64,000 nt of DNA from [Limnothrix rosea] IAM M-220 (GCF_001904615.1 NZ_MRBY01000005.1:29249-93248), one strand, 5' to 3'. Positions 36,925 through 46,181 are shown, counted from the stretch's first letter. The notes: a model not told the origin generated them from the letters alone. Numbers and translations: made by a program.

Positions 36925-37215
36925 TTATGCGGTGACGGCTTGCTTAAATTCCTTTGCTAAACGAGCTTTTTTGCGAGCGCCTGTATTGCGGTGATACACG
37001 CCTCTTTTTACAGCTTTGTCAATTTTGCTGTAGGTTTCAGAAATACATTTCTGAGCTTCTGCTTTGGTGGCATCGGAAGTCTCAGCGGCACAAGCCTCAA
37101 TTGCTTGAAATGACTTCTTGGTGAGGGTTTTGACAGCGGATTTGTAGGATTTATTGCGTAGGCGATTGCGCTCAGCAATCTGAATTCGTTTAAGAGCAGA
37201 CTTAATATTAGCCAC
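36925..37215 (-). CDS. rpsT: 30S ribosomal protein S20
   Basis: This is a 96-residue, strongly basic helical protein that binds 16S rRNA early in 30S assembly. [30 protein letters not shown] is the standard S20 N-terminus, and [19 protein letters not shown] is the conserved C-terminal segment. It is followed by tatD, as usual in cyanobacteria. It is divergent from hisD. Confidence 0.96.
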   Translation of the reverse strand: MANIKSALKRIQIAERNRLRNKSYKSAVKTLTKKSFQAIEACAAETSDATKAEAQKCISETYSKIDKAVKRGVYHRNTGARKKARLAKEFKQAVTA

Positions 37216-37460
37216 GGTTGTCTGAATTATTTTTAGGTGAACAGGTAGATATGGACGATCAAAGAGATTATTGTAGCAAATAACGGTCTACAATGTGGGG
37301 CGATCGCCAAAGAAATAAAAAATTTAGGATAGATATTCCGGAGTGTGATTTTAGCATAAAAGGGAAAAGCAAACACCCTGAGCCATACCAACGGGGAATT
37401 AAATTCAGTAGAATAAGGGCAGATCTGAAAAAATACCCATTCGACAAATATTATTTTTCT

Positions 37461-38768
37461 ATGCTGCGTATCCTTTATCAGCAATCTGAAGCGAAAGACG
37501 AATTATTACGGATAGCTAACCGCACATCCCATGATGTGGCATTGGAGCAGGAGGCGGCAGTCAAGGAGATTGTCAGTGCGGTAAAGGAGTCGGGGGATCA
37601 GGCTGTATTAGCCTTTACAAAAAAATTTGACCGCCAAGAGATCACGGCAGCACAGTTGCGTGTTTCTGCGGCAGAGCTGGATGCGGCGTACCAGCAGATC
37701 GATCAATCTCTGCTGCAGGCAATTCGGTTAGCGAGTAAGCAAATTGAGGCGTTTCACCGTCAGCGTGTGCCGAAATCTTGGGTGCAATTTGGTGAGTATG
37801 ATGTTGTATTGGGGAAACGTTATACGCCTGTGGATCGAGCGGGCTTGTATGTGCCGGGGGGACGAGCGTCTTATCCTAGTACTGTTTTGATGAATGCGAT
37901 TCCTGCAAAGGTGGCTGGTGTCCCTCGCATTGTGATGGTGACTCCCACTGGGGATGCTCAGAAGATTAATCCGGCGGTTTTGGTGGCGGCTCAGGAAGCG
38001 GGTATTGAAGAGATATATCGAGTTGGTGGTGCTCAGGCGATCGCCGCGCTAGCCTACGGAACCGAAACAATTCCGGCGGTAGATGTAATCACTGGGCCAG
38101 GGAATATTTATGTGACCCTCGCCAAGAAAATGGTTTATGGTCGAGTGGGTATTGACTCTTTGGCTGGACCTTCTGAAGTTTTGGTGATTGCAGATGAGAG
38201 TGCTGACCCAGCCCATGTAGCGGCTGATTTATTAGCCCAAGCGGAGCACGATCCCCTTGCTGCCGCGATTTTGTTAACGCCGAGTAAGACTTTTGGCGAA
38301 GCTGTCCAATCCCAAGTTTTAAAGCAACTCCAGGGGCATCCCCGTCAAGAGCTGACGGAAAAGGCGATCGCCCACTATGGCGTTGTGGTGATTGTTGATT
38401 CTCTGAAAGATGCGGCCGAATTATCGAATCTTTTTGCGCCGGAGCACCTCGAGCTAGAGATTGATGATCCTTGGGACTTGTTGCCTCAGATTCGCCACGC
38501 GGGGGCGATTTTCCTTGGTCACTCTACGCCTGAAGCGGTGGGAGATTATTTGGCTGGGCCAAACCACACATTACCGACGGCTGGTGCTGCTCGTTACGCG
38601 TCTGCTCTTGGGGTGGAGACCTTCATGAAGCACTCTAGTATCATTCAGTATTCGGAAAAGGCACTAAGAAATGTTGGCGACGCAATTCAATCGTTAGCAA
38701 AAGCTGAGGGTTTGGCTTCCCACGCTGAATCAGTCAGGATTCGTATTGATAAAAAGCCGAAAAGCTAA
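37461..38768 (+). CDS. hisD: Histidinol dehydrogenase
   Basis: This enzyme oxidises L-histidinol to L-histidine in two NAD-dependent steps. Conserved segments are GLYVPGGRASYPSTVLMNAIPAKVAG, GGAQAIAALAYGTETIPAVDVITGPGN, AGPSEVLVIADESADP, LAQAEHDPLAA, APEHLEL, GAIFLGHSTPEAVGDYLAGPNHTLPT, and the zinc-binding His/Glu/Asp within them. I start at ATG 37461 (MLRILYQQSE), giving 435 residues, the usual length; the frame extends upstream to 37293 but the extra 56 residues are unlike HisD. Its last four bases overlap the convergent gene at 38765. Confidence 0.95.
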   Translation: MLRILYQQSEAKDELLRIANRTSHDVALEQEAAVKEIVSAVKESGDQAVLAFTKKFDRQEITAAQLRVSAAELDAAYQQIDQSLLQAIRLASKQIEAFHRQRVPKSWVQFGEYDVVLGKRYTPVDRAGLYVPGGRASYPSTVLMNAIPAKVAGVPRIVMVTPTGDAQKINPAVLVAAQEAGIEEIYRVGGAQAIAALAYGTETIPAVDVITGPGNIYVTLAKKMVYGRVGIDSLAGPSEVLVIADESADPAHVAADLLAQAEHDPLAAAILLTPSKTFGEAVQSQVLKQLQGHPRQELTEKAIAHYGVVVIVDSLKDAAELSNLFAPEHLELEIDDPWDLLPQIRHAGAIFLGHSTPEAVGDYLAGPNHTLPTAGAARYASALGVETFMKHSSIIQYSEKALRNVGDAIQSLAKAEGLASHAESVRIRIDKKPKS

Positions 38769-39199
38769 ATGCCAAGGGCTACAAATTTTTGGAGATAATT
38801 TACCCATTTTGCGGCAAGGTCAGTTTGGGTAAAGGGAATTTTAGTGCTGTCTTTGTCGGTTTTGTAATTAAGGCTAAGGGCGGCTTTGCCTTTGCTTGGT
38901 AAATTGTCTAAGTTTTCAGGATCGATATCGGCAAAGGTTTGGCCGTCAATGTCTAGGCTGACATCGGATAGGTCGGCGATCGCCACAGTTTGGAGATTAA
39001 TAATGCCTTTGCGGGTGGCTTTGCCCCAAGTGATCTGACCATTGCGATAACCGATAACAGAATATAAATCGTATTTGGCTTGATCAAAATTATCAGCCCA
39101 AACTTTGTAGGCTTCTAGTTTTTTGTATTCAGCCGAGCCTGCCCAAGCCAGACCAATAAAAGTTGCCAGCAAAGGTAGCCAAAGTAAACCCCGTTCCAT
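38765..39199 (-). CDS. Membrane-anchored protein of unknown function
   Basis: I do not recognise a named family for this 144-residue protein. A single N-terminal hydrophobic segment (LLWLPLLATFIGLAWAGSAEY) would anchor it in the membrane, or serve as a signal peptide ending near AGSA. The rest is soluble and has a beta-rich look (GKATRKGIINLQTVAIADLSDVSLDIDGQTF). It is convergent with hisD with a 4-bp overlap, and 28 bp downstream of the SRPBCC-like gene, so the two may be co-transcribed. Confidence 0.6.
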   Translation of the reverse strand: MERGLLWLPLLATFIGLAWAGSAEYKKLEAYKVWADNFDQAKYDLYSVIGYRNGQITWGKATRKGIINLQTVAIADLSDVSLDIDGQTFADIDPENLDNLPSKGKAALSLNYKTDKDSTKIPFTQTDLAAKWVNYLQKFVALGI

Positions 39200-39227
39200 A
39201 ATGATTTTGTCCTAGCTCTATCTAGGA

Positions 39228-39614
39228 TTACTCCGATTCCTGTGATTCAACAAAATGGCGCAGACTTAGTAATGCCACAGTCTGACCAAGATTTAAAGGT
39301 AGCAGAGAAACACCTTCGAGGCGGGACTGGAGCCAGCCGTCATCCCATGACCATTCATGAAAGCCATCGATTCCTTTACTCAAGATGAAGCGCACACCAT
39401 GCTCGTTGATCTCGTCGACGCGATGTTTTACGGGAACTGCACCGATATAAGTTGTGAATTCTGATTGAGGGGTCAGTTGTTCCGGTAAATTTTCGAAACG
39501 CTGCATCCACAGCCATTTTTTTAGCTGCTCAGGCTGAGTCAAACTTTTTTGAATCGTTTTGCTGGAAGCTTTGACTTCAAAACGAATATTGCTGTGCTGA
39601 AACTGTCCAAACAT
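39228..39614 (-). CDS. SRPBCC/START-like small protein
   Basis: This 128-residue soluble protein has the pattern of a helix-grip (SRPBCC) fold: FEVKASSKTIQKSLTQPEQLKKWLWMQRF resembles the KASPEEVWAALTDPEKLAQW start, and the sequence ends in a long helix (LGQTVALLSLRHFVESQ). No catalytic residues are evident; ligand binding is the general family role. It lies just upstream of the membrane-anchored protein and is divergent from 39698. The family assignment is by shape and motif only. Confidence 0.6.
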   Translation of the reverse strand: MFGQFQHSNIRFEVKASSKTIQKSLTQPEQLKKWLWMQRFENLPEQLTPQSEFTTYIGAVPVKHRVDEINEHGVRFILSKGIDGFHEWSWDDGWLQSRLEGVSLLPLNLGQTVALLSLRHFVESQESE

Positions 39615-39697
39615 CCGGCTATGCTGTCATGCTCACTATGAGTAATGCTTAAGATTATAACGAGCTACATTCTGTCGAGGGGGAAACAATTTACCGG

Positions 39698-40495
39698 ATG
39701 GCGCGTCTCAAAGAGCACAACAGACACAACATGAGGACTACATTTGTTATGTCTTTCTCCGCTTCTCACTCTCGTAAATCCGGAGCGATCGCCCTTTTGG
39801 GGACATTATTTGTCAGTTCGGCGATCGCCCCCTTTATTTCAATGAATGCCGCCCAGGCACAACTGTTTAAAAATCAGCGTTCCAGTTCTAGCCAGAATGC
39901 CAATCAAAATCGCAATCGCACGGTGAATATCGCTGCTGGCGCTGAAATTCCCGTCATGGTTCCTGAGGCTGAGAAAATCTTTGTCGCTCCCGACGAAACG
40001 ATGGATTTAACCGTGGAAGTCGCGGCGAATCTGAAGGATCGCTACGGACAGGTTTTAATTCCCTACGGCACAGAAATCGAAGGGCGCATTGAGCCTGTCG
40101 ATAGTGGCGGTTCGCAATTTGTCGCCCGCAATATCGTTTTTTCGGACAATGATACCCAAACAATTTACGGTGAATCTCGTGTTATTACTCGCACAGAGGT
40201 CGTCAAAGAAGGCGCTGATGGCACAGATATTCTTGAAGGCGCATTGATTGGTGCTGGTGCTGCGGTAATTCTCGGTGGTGTTACCGGCGATCGCAAAATT
40301 GACTTGAGCACAATTCTTCTCGGCGGTGGTCTCGGAGCCCTCGGTGGCTGGGCTTTAGGTAGCGAAGAAGCCGAAGTGATTGCCATTGATCCTGACCGCG
40401 ATCTTGACATTATTTTGAGCGATCGCCTCGCCCTGCAACCCTACGATTACCGTAGTTCCCAAACTGCCCGCAACGACGATCTCATCTGGGATTAA
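39698..40495 (+). CDS. Exported protein with VirB10/TrbI-like core and glycine zipper
   Basis: A signal peptide (GAIALLGTLFVSSAIAPFISMNAAQAQ) is followed by an Asn/Ser/Gln-rich linker, then a domain whose IPVMVPEAEKIFV, LIPYGTEIEGRIEPV and FVARNIVFSD segments resemble the beta-barrel of VirB10/TrbI-like proteins. A Gly-rich helix pair (EGALIGAGAAVILGG and LLGGGLGALGGWALG) may insert into the outer membrane. The function is unknown and the gene is alone. Possible starts are 39698, 39731 and 39749; GAGGACT ahead of 39749 is the best ribosome site, but the longest form is listed. Confidence 0.55.
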   Translation: MARLKEHNRHNMRTTFVMSFSASHSRKSGAIALLGTLFVSSAIAPFISMNAAQAQLFKNQRSSSSQNANQNRNRTVNIAAGAEIPVMVPEAEKIFVAPDETMDLTVEVAANLKDRYGQVLIPYGTEIEGRIEPVDSGGSQFVARNIVFSDNDTQTIYGESRVITRTEVVKEGADGTDILEGALIGAGAAVILGGVTGDRKIDLSTILLGGGLGALGGWALGSEEAEVIAIDPDRDLDIILSDRLALQPYDYRSSQTARNDDLIWD

Positions 40496-40574
40496 GACAG
40501 TTTGTAAGGCATAACCCTCTCCGCTATGATGGTACGAATCTAAGATTTTCCGGTGATAAAGACGAAATTAACCT

Positions 40575-41123
40575 ATGGATATCAAGGCATTTGTCCATCA
40601 GAGCGCGGGTGACTGGTTTGCCCAACGCACTTTCTACCAAGCGAATAACCCTGACCCTGATAATGGCAAAGCAAATCTGTCCTTTACATTATTGGACAAT
40701 GGTCATCCAGAAGTGCAGCGTATTGCCACAGCTATTGGTGAACAGCCCGACGAAAATTGGCTTGTGCTCCAGAGCAGTTGGGATACATCCGTTGACTGGA
40801 CAAAACCGAAGGTTCAGGGAAATTCTTTAATGGCTTTTATTCTTGATCCTGAGAAACCCCAAGAAGCAAAAGCTTTTGCCTTAAGTCAGTCTTTATCGAG
40901 TGGTTCCTGTGTGCTCGGAGATGACGGAATTTTGATTATTACGCTGCAAGAAGGCGATAAAGAAATCGTTGAACGGCAATGGTTTGGAAGTGAAAATCTC
41001 AGAATGCGTACTAATATCATCACCAGTCAAGTCGGTGTGTTGCAGACGAGCTTTTATTCTGAAATTCGTCGCATCATTGAGCCACCAAAGTCCACGGAAG
41101 AAGCGGTGGAAGCAGCAAATTAA
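40575..41123 (+). CDS. CpcS/CpeS-family phycobiliprotein chromophore lyase
   Basis: This 182-residue calycin-fold protein matches S-type lyases that attach bilins to cysteine 84-type sites. The N-terminus [21 protein letters not shown] matches the family start (S-x-G-x-W-x-x-Q-R-x). [25 protein letters not shown] and the C-terminal [22 protein letters not shown]...FYSEIRR also match. Several members exist per genome (CpcS, CpcU, CpeS), and I cannot tell which this is. It shows that the organism makes phycobilisomes. It is flanked by unrelated genes. Confidence 0.8.
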   Translation: MDIKAFVHQSAGDWFAQRTFYQANNPDPDNGKANLSFTLLDNGHPEVQRIATAIGEQPDENWLVLQSSWDTSVDWTKPKVQGNSLMAFILDPEKPQEAKAFALSQSLSSGSCVLGDDGILIITLQEGDKEIVERQWFGSENLRMRTNIITSQVGVLQTSFYSEIRRIIEPPKSTEEAVEAAN

Positions 41124-41158
41124 TTTCGCCGCTTAATAATAATTTATTAAAACAAAAA

Positions 41159-41782
41159 TCAGTGCTCAAAGACATTGCCATAAAAAGCAAGATCGAGCTT
41201 AACGAACGTTGGTAAACATTGGAGACATTCTTCCATGAGATACCAGCGTTCTTCGCGTTTGAGCATGGCGGTGAGCTTATGCATCATCGGGATCAAGTAG
41301 CGCACGTCATTTGATGCATAGCTAAGCTGTTCGGCACTGAGGGCTGCGACATTACCCCAGTCAGAGCTTTGGGCAGATTTGTCTAGCTCGATGCCCATTA
41401 ATTCCTTAACGAGGGACTTCAAGCCGTGGCTAGAGGTATAGGTACGGGCTAATTTGCTGGCAATTTTTGTGCAGAAAAAAGGATTGGTTTTAATGTCGAG
41501 GGCATGGTCAAGCTGGGCAATGTCAAAGCGACCGAAATGAAAAACTTTAGTAATATTTTCTGCTTCCATCAAGGTTTTTAGATTGGGGGCTGCTGTTTGT
41601 CCACGGCTAATGCGAATGGCACTAACGTAATCGTCGTCATCACAAAGTTGAACTAAACAAAGGCGATCGCGGTGGGGATTTAGTCCCATGGTTTCGGTAT
41701 CGACGGCGATCGCCTCAGATTTGAGATAGCGTTCGAGGAGTTCTGCGCTGATATCTTGCTCGCAAAGTTCAAACTTGTCCAT
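41159..41782 (-). CDS. RNase D-like DEDDy 3'-5' exonuclease
   Basis: This is a 207-residue exonuclease domain with the four metal-binding acids of the DEDD family: AVDTETMGL (Asp/Glu), HFGRFDIAQL (Asp), and YASNDVRYL, where the Tyr four residues before the last Asp makes it a DEDDy enzyme. HRDRLCLVQLCD is the usual second strand. The HRDC domains of full RNase D are absent, as in the short cyanobacterial form. It probably trims RNA 3' ends; the substrate is not known. It is 50 bp downstream of the DUF924 gene on the same strand. Confidence 0.88.
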   Translation of the reverse strand: MDKFELCEQDISAELLERYLKSEAIAVDTETMGLNPHRDRLCLVQLCDDDDYVSAIRISRGQTAAPNLKTLMEAENITKVFHFGRFDIAQLDHALDIKTNPFFCTKIASKLARTYTSSHGLKSLVKELMGIELDKSAQSSDWGNVAALSAEQLSYASNDVRYLIPMMHKLTAMLKREERWYLMEECLQCLPTFVKLDLAFYGNVFEH

Positions 41783-41832
41783 TATTTGCCCAAAAGATTG
41801 CTACGTTATTATGCCGGAAAAATTCTCTTTGA

Positions 41833-42411
41833 TCAGAAGGAAGAACCGGGTTGACTCAGAAATTCTAATTCGGCGGCGGTACTTTCGCGCTCCAAAATTT
41901 TGTTGCGGTGGGGAAATCTGCCAAATTGCTCAATCACATCAAAATGTTTTTGGGCGTAGTCAATATAACTTTCGCTGATCGGATTGTCTTTAAGCTGCGC
42001 AAACAACTCCAGCGATCGCCGTTGCTCTTCTATATTTTCGCTATGTTCAAAGGGCAAATACAAAAATAATCGCTGTACTACTAATAGTTCTTTGTCGAAA
42101 TTTGCGGCGATCGCCTGCTTTGCAATTTCTAACGCTTTTTCGTCGGTGGCAAAGGCTTGGGGGCTGCCCCGAAATAAATTACGGGGCACTTGATCCAACA
42201 ACACCATTAACGCCACGCAACCAAGGGGGAATTTTCGCCAATCATCTAACGTGCCGCTTTTTGCTTGTTGATAAAAAACATCCAGAGTCTCACGAACTTG
42301 GTCGTCAAATGCCGGATTTTTGATGAACCATTCTTTACGGGAAGTGCCGTAAATTTCACTATCTGATTTCCCAAACCAAAAATCGTTAACGATTTGCCAA
42401 GCTTCTGTCAC
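41833..42411 (-). CDS. DUF924 family protein
   Basis: This 192-residue, mostly helical protein carries the DUF924 hallmarks: VNDFWFGKSD at the start, WFIKNPAFDDQVR, CVALMVLLDQVPRNLFRG, AFATDEKALEIAKQAI, FLYLPFEHSENIEEQRRSLELF and FGRFPHRNKIL. The family is widespread in bacteria and eukaryotes and has a TPR-like fold; no activity is established to my knowledge. It probably shares a transcript with the exonuclease gene downstream. Confidence 0.9.
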   Translation of the reverse strand: MTEAWQIVNDFWFGKSDSEIYGTSRKEWFIKNPAFDDQVRETLDVFYQQAKSGTLDDWRKFPLGCVALMVLLDQVPRNLFRGSPQAFATDEKALEIAKQAIAANFDKELLVVQRLFLYLPFEHSENIEEQRRSLELFAQLKDNPISESYIDYAQKHFDVIEQFGRFPHRNKILERESTAAELEFLSQPGSSF

Positions 42412-42476
42412 GCTGACTCTTCCAACCTGTAAAAATATGCCAAAATTCTATCATTCACAATCCTAGGAGTTTAGTT

Positions 42477-43412
42477 TTGGCCTTCTATCAAAGTAGCGAT
42501 CGCCTCGAGCAGTTGGGAAAGCAAATTTTGCAAAATACTTGGCAGAAATTTCCGAGCCTCAGAACTGATCAGCTTGCCCTCACTTGGATTGTCTACGATG
42601 AGCCTGTGATTGTGAATACCGGTGGAGCCTTGTCCCCAGAAGCGTTTTGGCAACATCCAGTGCGGGGTTTTAGCTATCGTGGCGATGAACGAATTTACCC
42701 CGCCAGCGTCATTAAACTATTTTATTTGGTCGCGATCCACGAATGGCTTGAAGGCAATATGGTTCAGGATTCGGCGGAGTTGCAGCGGGCAATCCACGAC
42801 ATGATTGTTGAGTCGAGTAATGATGCCACAAGCTACATTGTTGATACCCTCAGCGGTACAAGTAGTGGCCCTGAATTGCCGCCGGAACCTTTTAAAACTT
42901 GGAGCTACCAACGGAATATTGTTAATCGCTTTTACCAAAATCTGGGTTGGGAAGAACTTGCGCCGACGAATATTAATCAAAAACCTTGGGGAGATGGCCC
43001 CTACGGGCGGGAACGGCAATTTCTGGGGGCAAACTACGAAAATCGCAATATGCTCACCACTAAGGCGATCGCCCGGCTATTCCATGCAGTCATGGGTGGC
43101 GTTGCGGTTTCTAGTGAACGTTGTCAGGCGATGGTCAATTTGTTGAGCCGCAGCATTAATCCTCAAAGTCTTGCCGCTATTGATGAAGACGAAAATCAAG
43201 TAACCGGATTTTTAGGTGAAGCATTACCGGAAGGCAGTCAACTCTGGTCCAAGGCGGGTTGGACGAGTCGTGTGCGCCATGATGCTGCTTATATTGAAGT
43301 ACCAAACAAATCTCCGTATCTTTTGATTGTCTTTACCGAAGGGGAAGAGCATGCTAAAAATCGCGATATTTTACCTACTATTTCCCAAGAAATTTTGCGA
43401 GCTATTGCTTAG
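42477..43412 (+). CDS. Serine hydrolase related to class A beta-lactamases
   Basis: This 311-residue penicillin-interacting enzyme-like protein has motif 1 PASVIKLFYL (S-x-x-K, Ser near 77), motif 2 SSNDATS (S-x-N, near 112), and motif 3 KAGWTS (K-S/T-G position, near 259). The layout matches class A beta-lactamase-like proteins of cyanobacteria, whose true substrate is often unknown. There is no signal peptide, so it appears cytoplasmic, which is odd for a cell-wall enzyme. The TTG start at 42477 is supported by TAGGAG 7 nt upstream; no upstream ATG exists. Confidence 0.78.
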   Translation: MAFYQSSDRLEQLGKQILQNTWQKFPSLRTDQLALTWIVYDEPVIVNTGGALSPEAFWQHPVRGFSYRGDERIYPASVIKLFYLVAIHEWLEGNMVQDSAELQRAIHDMIVESSNDATSYIVDTLSGTSSGPELPPEPFKTWSYQRNIVNRFYQNLGWEELAPTNINQKPWGDGPYGRERQFLGANYENRNMLTTKAIARLFHAVMGGVAVSSERCQAMVNLLSRSINPQSLAAIDEDENQVTGFLGEALPEGSQLWSKAGWTSRVRHDAAYIEVPNKSPYLLIVFTEGEEHAKNRDILPTISQEILRAIA

Positions 43413-43417
43413 TCCTG

Positions 43418-43483
43418 AGATCTTCAACTTCTGTGGCTAGACATTAATTTTTATCGCAACGCAGTAGAAGAAGTTGAAGATCT
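43418..43483. terminator. 15-bp perfect inverted repeat between convergent genes
   Basis: AGATCTTCAACTTCT (43418-43432) and AGAAGTTGAAGATCT (43469-43483) are exact inverted repeats separated by 36 bases. The element lies in the 87-bp gap between the serine hydrolase stop and the GTPase stop, and T-rich sequence follows both arms, so it may serve as a bidirectional terminator. The long loop is unusual for one. Confidence 0.65.
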
Positions 43484-43499
43484 GGTTTTACGCTATTTT

Positions 43500-44936
43500 T
43501 CAAGACCGTAATTTAGCAGTTAAATCATGCTTGAGGCGATACAAAATCGAATCTCGATCCAGCGAATCGATTATTTTTCTGACAATTAATTTGGGATCGT
43601 TGTTTCCCCACGATCCCCCTGTGGTCAGATAGGTTTTTGTTGCTTCGCCAATAATTTTGGTTGACAGTCCGGCGATCGCCCCTTGGGTTACCGCCACTGA
43701 AACATAAGGTGCGAGAGCCAAGCCTCCTGTTGCGGGCACAGAAAACCCCAGCATTCCCTTGAGGGAGCTTAAACCCAAGTTCGCGATAAATTCACCAGCG
43801 GTCATCCCTCCCATACTGAGCGCAATTTTCTGCAGTAGGGCGATCGCCTCAGTGTGGCCAAGATTTAAACCATAGAGCTGGGACAGTCGAATAATTAACG
43901 CGACATCAACAATTGCCCCACTAAAAACATCCACGACCGTGACAGGATTTAACGCTACCGCTGCCGCTTTAGTGACCATGGCTTTTTCAATCAGGCGATC
44001 GCCGGCCGTTTCCCGTAGTAGCTGCTTGCGTTGTCGCAATTTTTTATTAGTCACATTCACGTAGAGCATTGAATTGAGCGCTAATAAAGCTTTCCCCTCC
44101 CGCTCTAAAATCTCCAAAATTTTAAGCTTTAAATCAACAACATTGGGTTTGCCTCGCTCACGCACAACGCTACGCTTGCCTGATTCATCCACCGAAACCT
44201 TAGCTACCAAAGGAGAAGCTGCCACCATAACAATCTCATCCGGTGACAAAATTTCCTTCACCCGGCGATCGCAGATAGTTTCATAAATAAGCTCGCGATC
44301 CGCCTCAGGATATTGGTCAACTTTGTTAAACACAAGAAGCATCGGCTTACCCACTTCCCGCAGCTGGGATAGAGCCTCAAATTCTACGCGACTCATATCC
44401 CCCGCAATCACAAACAGAATCAGATCCATTTGCTGAGCTACCATTTTTGCCAACTGCTCACGGGTTTCCCCATTCACTTCATCAATGCCCGGCGTATCTA
44501 CCAACTCTAAATGACTATGGTGGCGATCGCCCGTGGAAGCCCGCTGAACATGACTATCCCCGACAATTTCTTCCCTTGTTTGCCAAACCGCCTGCTCAAT
44601 ATCCGTTGTGACACCATGCAATGCCCCAGTCCGAAAAACAGACTCCCCCAGCAATGCATTTAAAACCGATGATTTACCCCGCCCAACCAAACCAAAAGCC
44701 GCAATTTGCAACACAGAATGTTCCAGCTTATTAAACATCAAGCCCAATTGCTGGATTTCGTGCTGTAGCCCATACTGTTCCCGCTCCGTTAGATCGAGAT
44801 TCTGAAGAAGGTGTTTGAGAGTTTCTTGGGCATCGTGATAGTTGATATCCGCTTGGATTTCCGTAAAATCGGCGATCGCCGCATCCAAATCCTCAGCAGA
44901 CCAAGCCATAGACCCTTCTACATTTTCCGAATCCAT
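43500..44936 (-). CDS. Era-like GTPase with DUF697 C-terminal domain
   Basis: This is a 478-residue GTP-binding protein. G1 is GLVGRGKSS (~82-90), G3 is LVDTPG, and G4 is NKVD (LVFNKVDQYPEAD). The C-terminal 170 residues form the DUF697 hydrophobic domain, with Gly/Ala-rich helices (SLKGMLGFSVPATGGLALAPY) likely to contact membrane. Related cyanobacterial proteins are linked to membrane or stress functions, with no firm role. I choose ATG 44936 because AGGG lies 6 nt upstream; the frame reaches a TTG at 44954. It is 73 bp downstream of the Lon-domain gene, possibly an operon. Confidence 0.85.
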   Translation of the reverse strand: MDSENVEGSMAWSAEDLDAAIADFTEIQADINYHDAQETLKHLLQNLDLTEREQYGLQHEIQQLGLMFNKLEHSVLQIAAFGLVGRGKSSVLNALLGESVFRTGALHGVTTDIEQAVWQTREEIVGDSHVQRASTGDRHHSHLELVDTPGIDEVNGETREQLAKMVAQQMDLILFVIAGDMSRVEFEALSQLREVGKPMLLVFNKVDQYPEADRELIYETICDRRVKEILSPDEIVMVAASPLVAKVSVDESGKRSVVRERGKPNVVDLKLKILEILEREGKALLALNSMLYVNVTNKKLRQRKQLLRETAGDRLIEKAMVTKAAAVALNPVTVVDVFSGAIVDVALIIRLSQLYGLNLGHTEAIALLQKIALSMGGMTAGEFIANLGLSSLKGMLGFSVPATGGLALAPYVSVAVTQGAIAGLSTKIIGEATKTYLTTGGSWGNNDPKLIVRKIIDSLDRDSILYRLKHDLTAKLRS

Positions 44937-45009
44937 CACTAGCCCTGACTCCAATCCGAGTGAGTGATTTGATAAAACATAAAAGAACGACGAATCAACC
45001 CATTCCTAT

Positions 45010-45648
45010 TTATTTAAAAACATCCTTAAGAGCTGTGCGTGCCGCCAAGTGATTACGCGTTGAAGTTAAAATATCCACCTCTCGGCGTAAACGCTCCTGA
45101 GTATTCTGGAGCTCTAGCAAAGCCTGCTGCTCCTCAGCGACACCATACAAACTCCCCGCAATCCAATAAGAAAGCTCCCGTGGCAAATCAGGTAATTCAT
45201 CAGGCAACTCTAGAGGCTGATCTGCTAGCTTTGCCGACAGACTCACGACATCCATTAAAATCTGCTTAGCATCCACCGCGAGGGTCGATAAATTACCACT
45301 CATCGGATCATCCTCAATCCATTCCACCAAACCTACCCGGTAAGGCTTTTCACGCACATAATCCAAAACCCGAAAACGCTGTTGACCAATCGTGAGCATT
45401 TTCATCCTGCCATCCGGCAACTTCTCACAATGAACAATTTCCGCACAACAGCCGACATTAGCGATGCTGCCATCAACCGGATCCACCATCAACACACCAA
45501 AGCGGCGATCATGCTCAAGAATCGTGTTCATCATAATGCGATAGCGAAACTCGAACACATGAAGTGGCAAAGGTCGAGAAGGAAATAAAACCACTTCCGG
45601 TAGGGGAAATAGAGGTAATTCTCGAACAGCGACGGATGATGGAGTCAT
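45010..45648 (-). CDS. Lon N-terminal (LON substrate-binding) domain protein
   Basis: This 212-residue protein consists of the LON/PUA-like domain alone: ELPLFPLPEVVLFPSRPLPLHVFEFRYRIMM, FGVLMVDP, VGCCAEIVHCEKLPDGRMKMLTIGQQRFRV. A helical tail (ELPRELSYWIAGSLYGVAEEQQALLELQNTQERLRREV) follows. The ATPase and protease parts of Lon are absent. Such stand-alone LON proteins next to the str operon are conserved in cyanobacteria; their task may be substrate recognition, which is inferred. It follows rpsJ with a strong terminator between, so it needs its own promoter. Confidence 0.85.
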   Translation of the reverse strand: MTPSSVAVRELPLFPLPEVVLFPSRPLPLHVFEFRYRIMMNTILEHDRRFGVLMVDPVDGSIANVGCCAEIVHCEKLPDGRMKMLTIGQQRFRVLDYVREKPYRVGLVEWIEDDPMSGNLSTLAVDAKQILMDVVSLSAKLADQPLELPDELPDLPRELSYWIAGSLYGVAEEQQALLELQNTQERLRREVDILTSTRNHLAARTALKDVFK

Positions 45649-45715
45649 TAGTGGAAACAGAATCAGAATCTATATATACTCTAACGGATATGCAAAACTT
45701 AAGCGAAACCAACAA

Positions 45716-45748
45716 AACCCCCGTTAGTTTTAAACTAATTCGGGAGTT
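45716..45748 (-). terminator. Intrinsic terminator after rpsJ
   Basis: On the minus strand AACTCCCG (45748-45741) and TTAGTTT (45738-45732) pair with AAACTAA (45730-45724) and CGGGGGTT (45723-45716), a nearly continuous stem with a tight loop. It is followed by TTTGTTGGTTTC. It begins 38 bp after the rpsJ stop and closes the str operon. Confidence 0.85.
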
Positions 45749-45785
45749 TACAATCACCTCACTAAAACTGAGAAAATCAAACTAT

Positions 45786-46103
45786 CTAGAGTTTGACCTC
45801 AATATCAACACCAGCAGGTAGATCAAGCTTCATCAAAGCATCAATCGTCTTAGAAGAAGGCTGATAAATATCAATAATGCGGCGGTGAGTACGAGTCTCA
45901 AAATGCTCACGAGAATCCTTGTCTACGTGGGGAGAACGGAGCACACAATAAATCTTACGCTTTGTGGGGAGGGGAATAGGACCAATCGCTGTAGCGTTAG
46001 TGCGATTAGCAGTATCAACAATCTTTTCACAGGAGGTATCTAGTAAGCGGCGATCAAATGCTTTCAAACGGATCCGAATTTTCTGCTGTTGTAAAGTAGC
46101 CAT
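45786..46103 (-). CDS. rpsJ: 30S ribosomal protein S10
   Basis: This 105-residue protein matches S10, which assembles in the 30S head and also acts as NusE in antitermination. Conserved segments are [53 protein letters not shown] and [11 protein letters not shown]. It is the last gene of the str cluster, 126 bp after tufA, with a hairpin in the gap. Confidence 0.97.
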   Translation of the reverse strand: MATLQQQKIRIRLKAFDRRLLDTSCEKIVDTANRTNATAIGPIPLPTKRKIYCVLRSPHVDKDSREHFETRTHRRIIDIYQPSSKTIDALMKLDLPAGVDIEVKL

Positions 46104-46181
46104 TTTTTTGATTTTTCAAAGTACAAATTTTGGGGCGCTCTCGTAAAAAGCAATCCCCCGGGCTTATATAAAAGAAATTAA

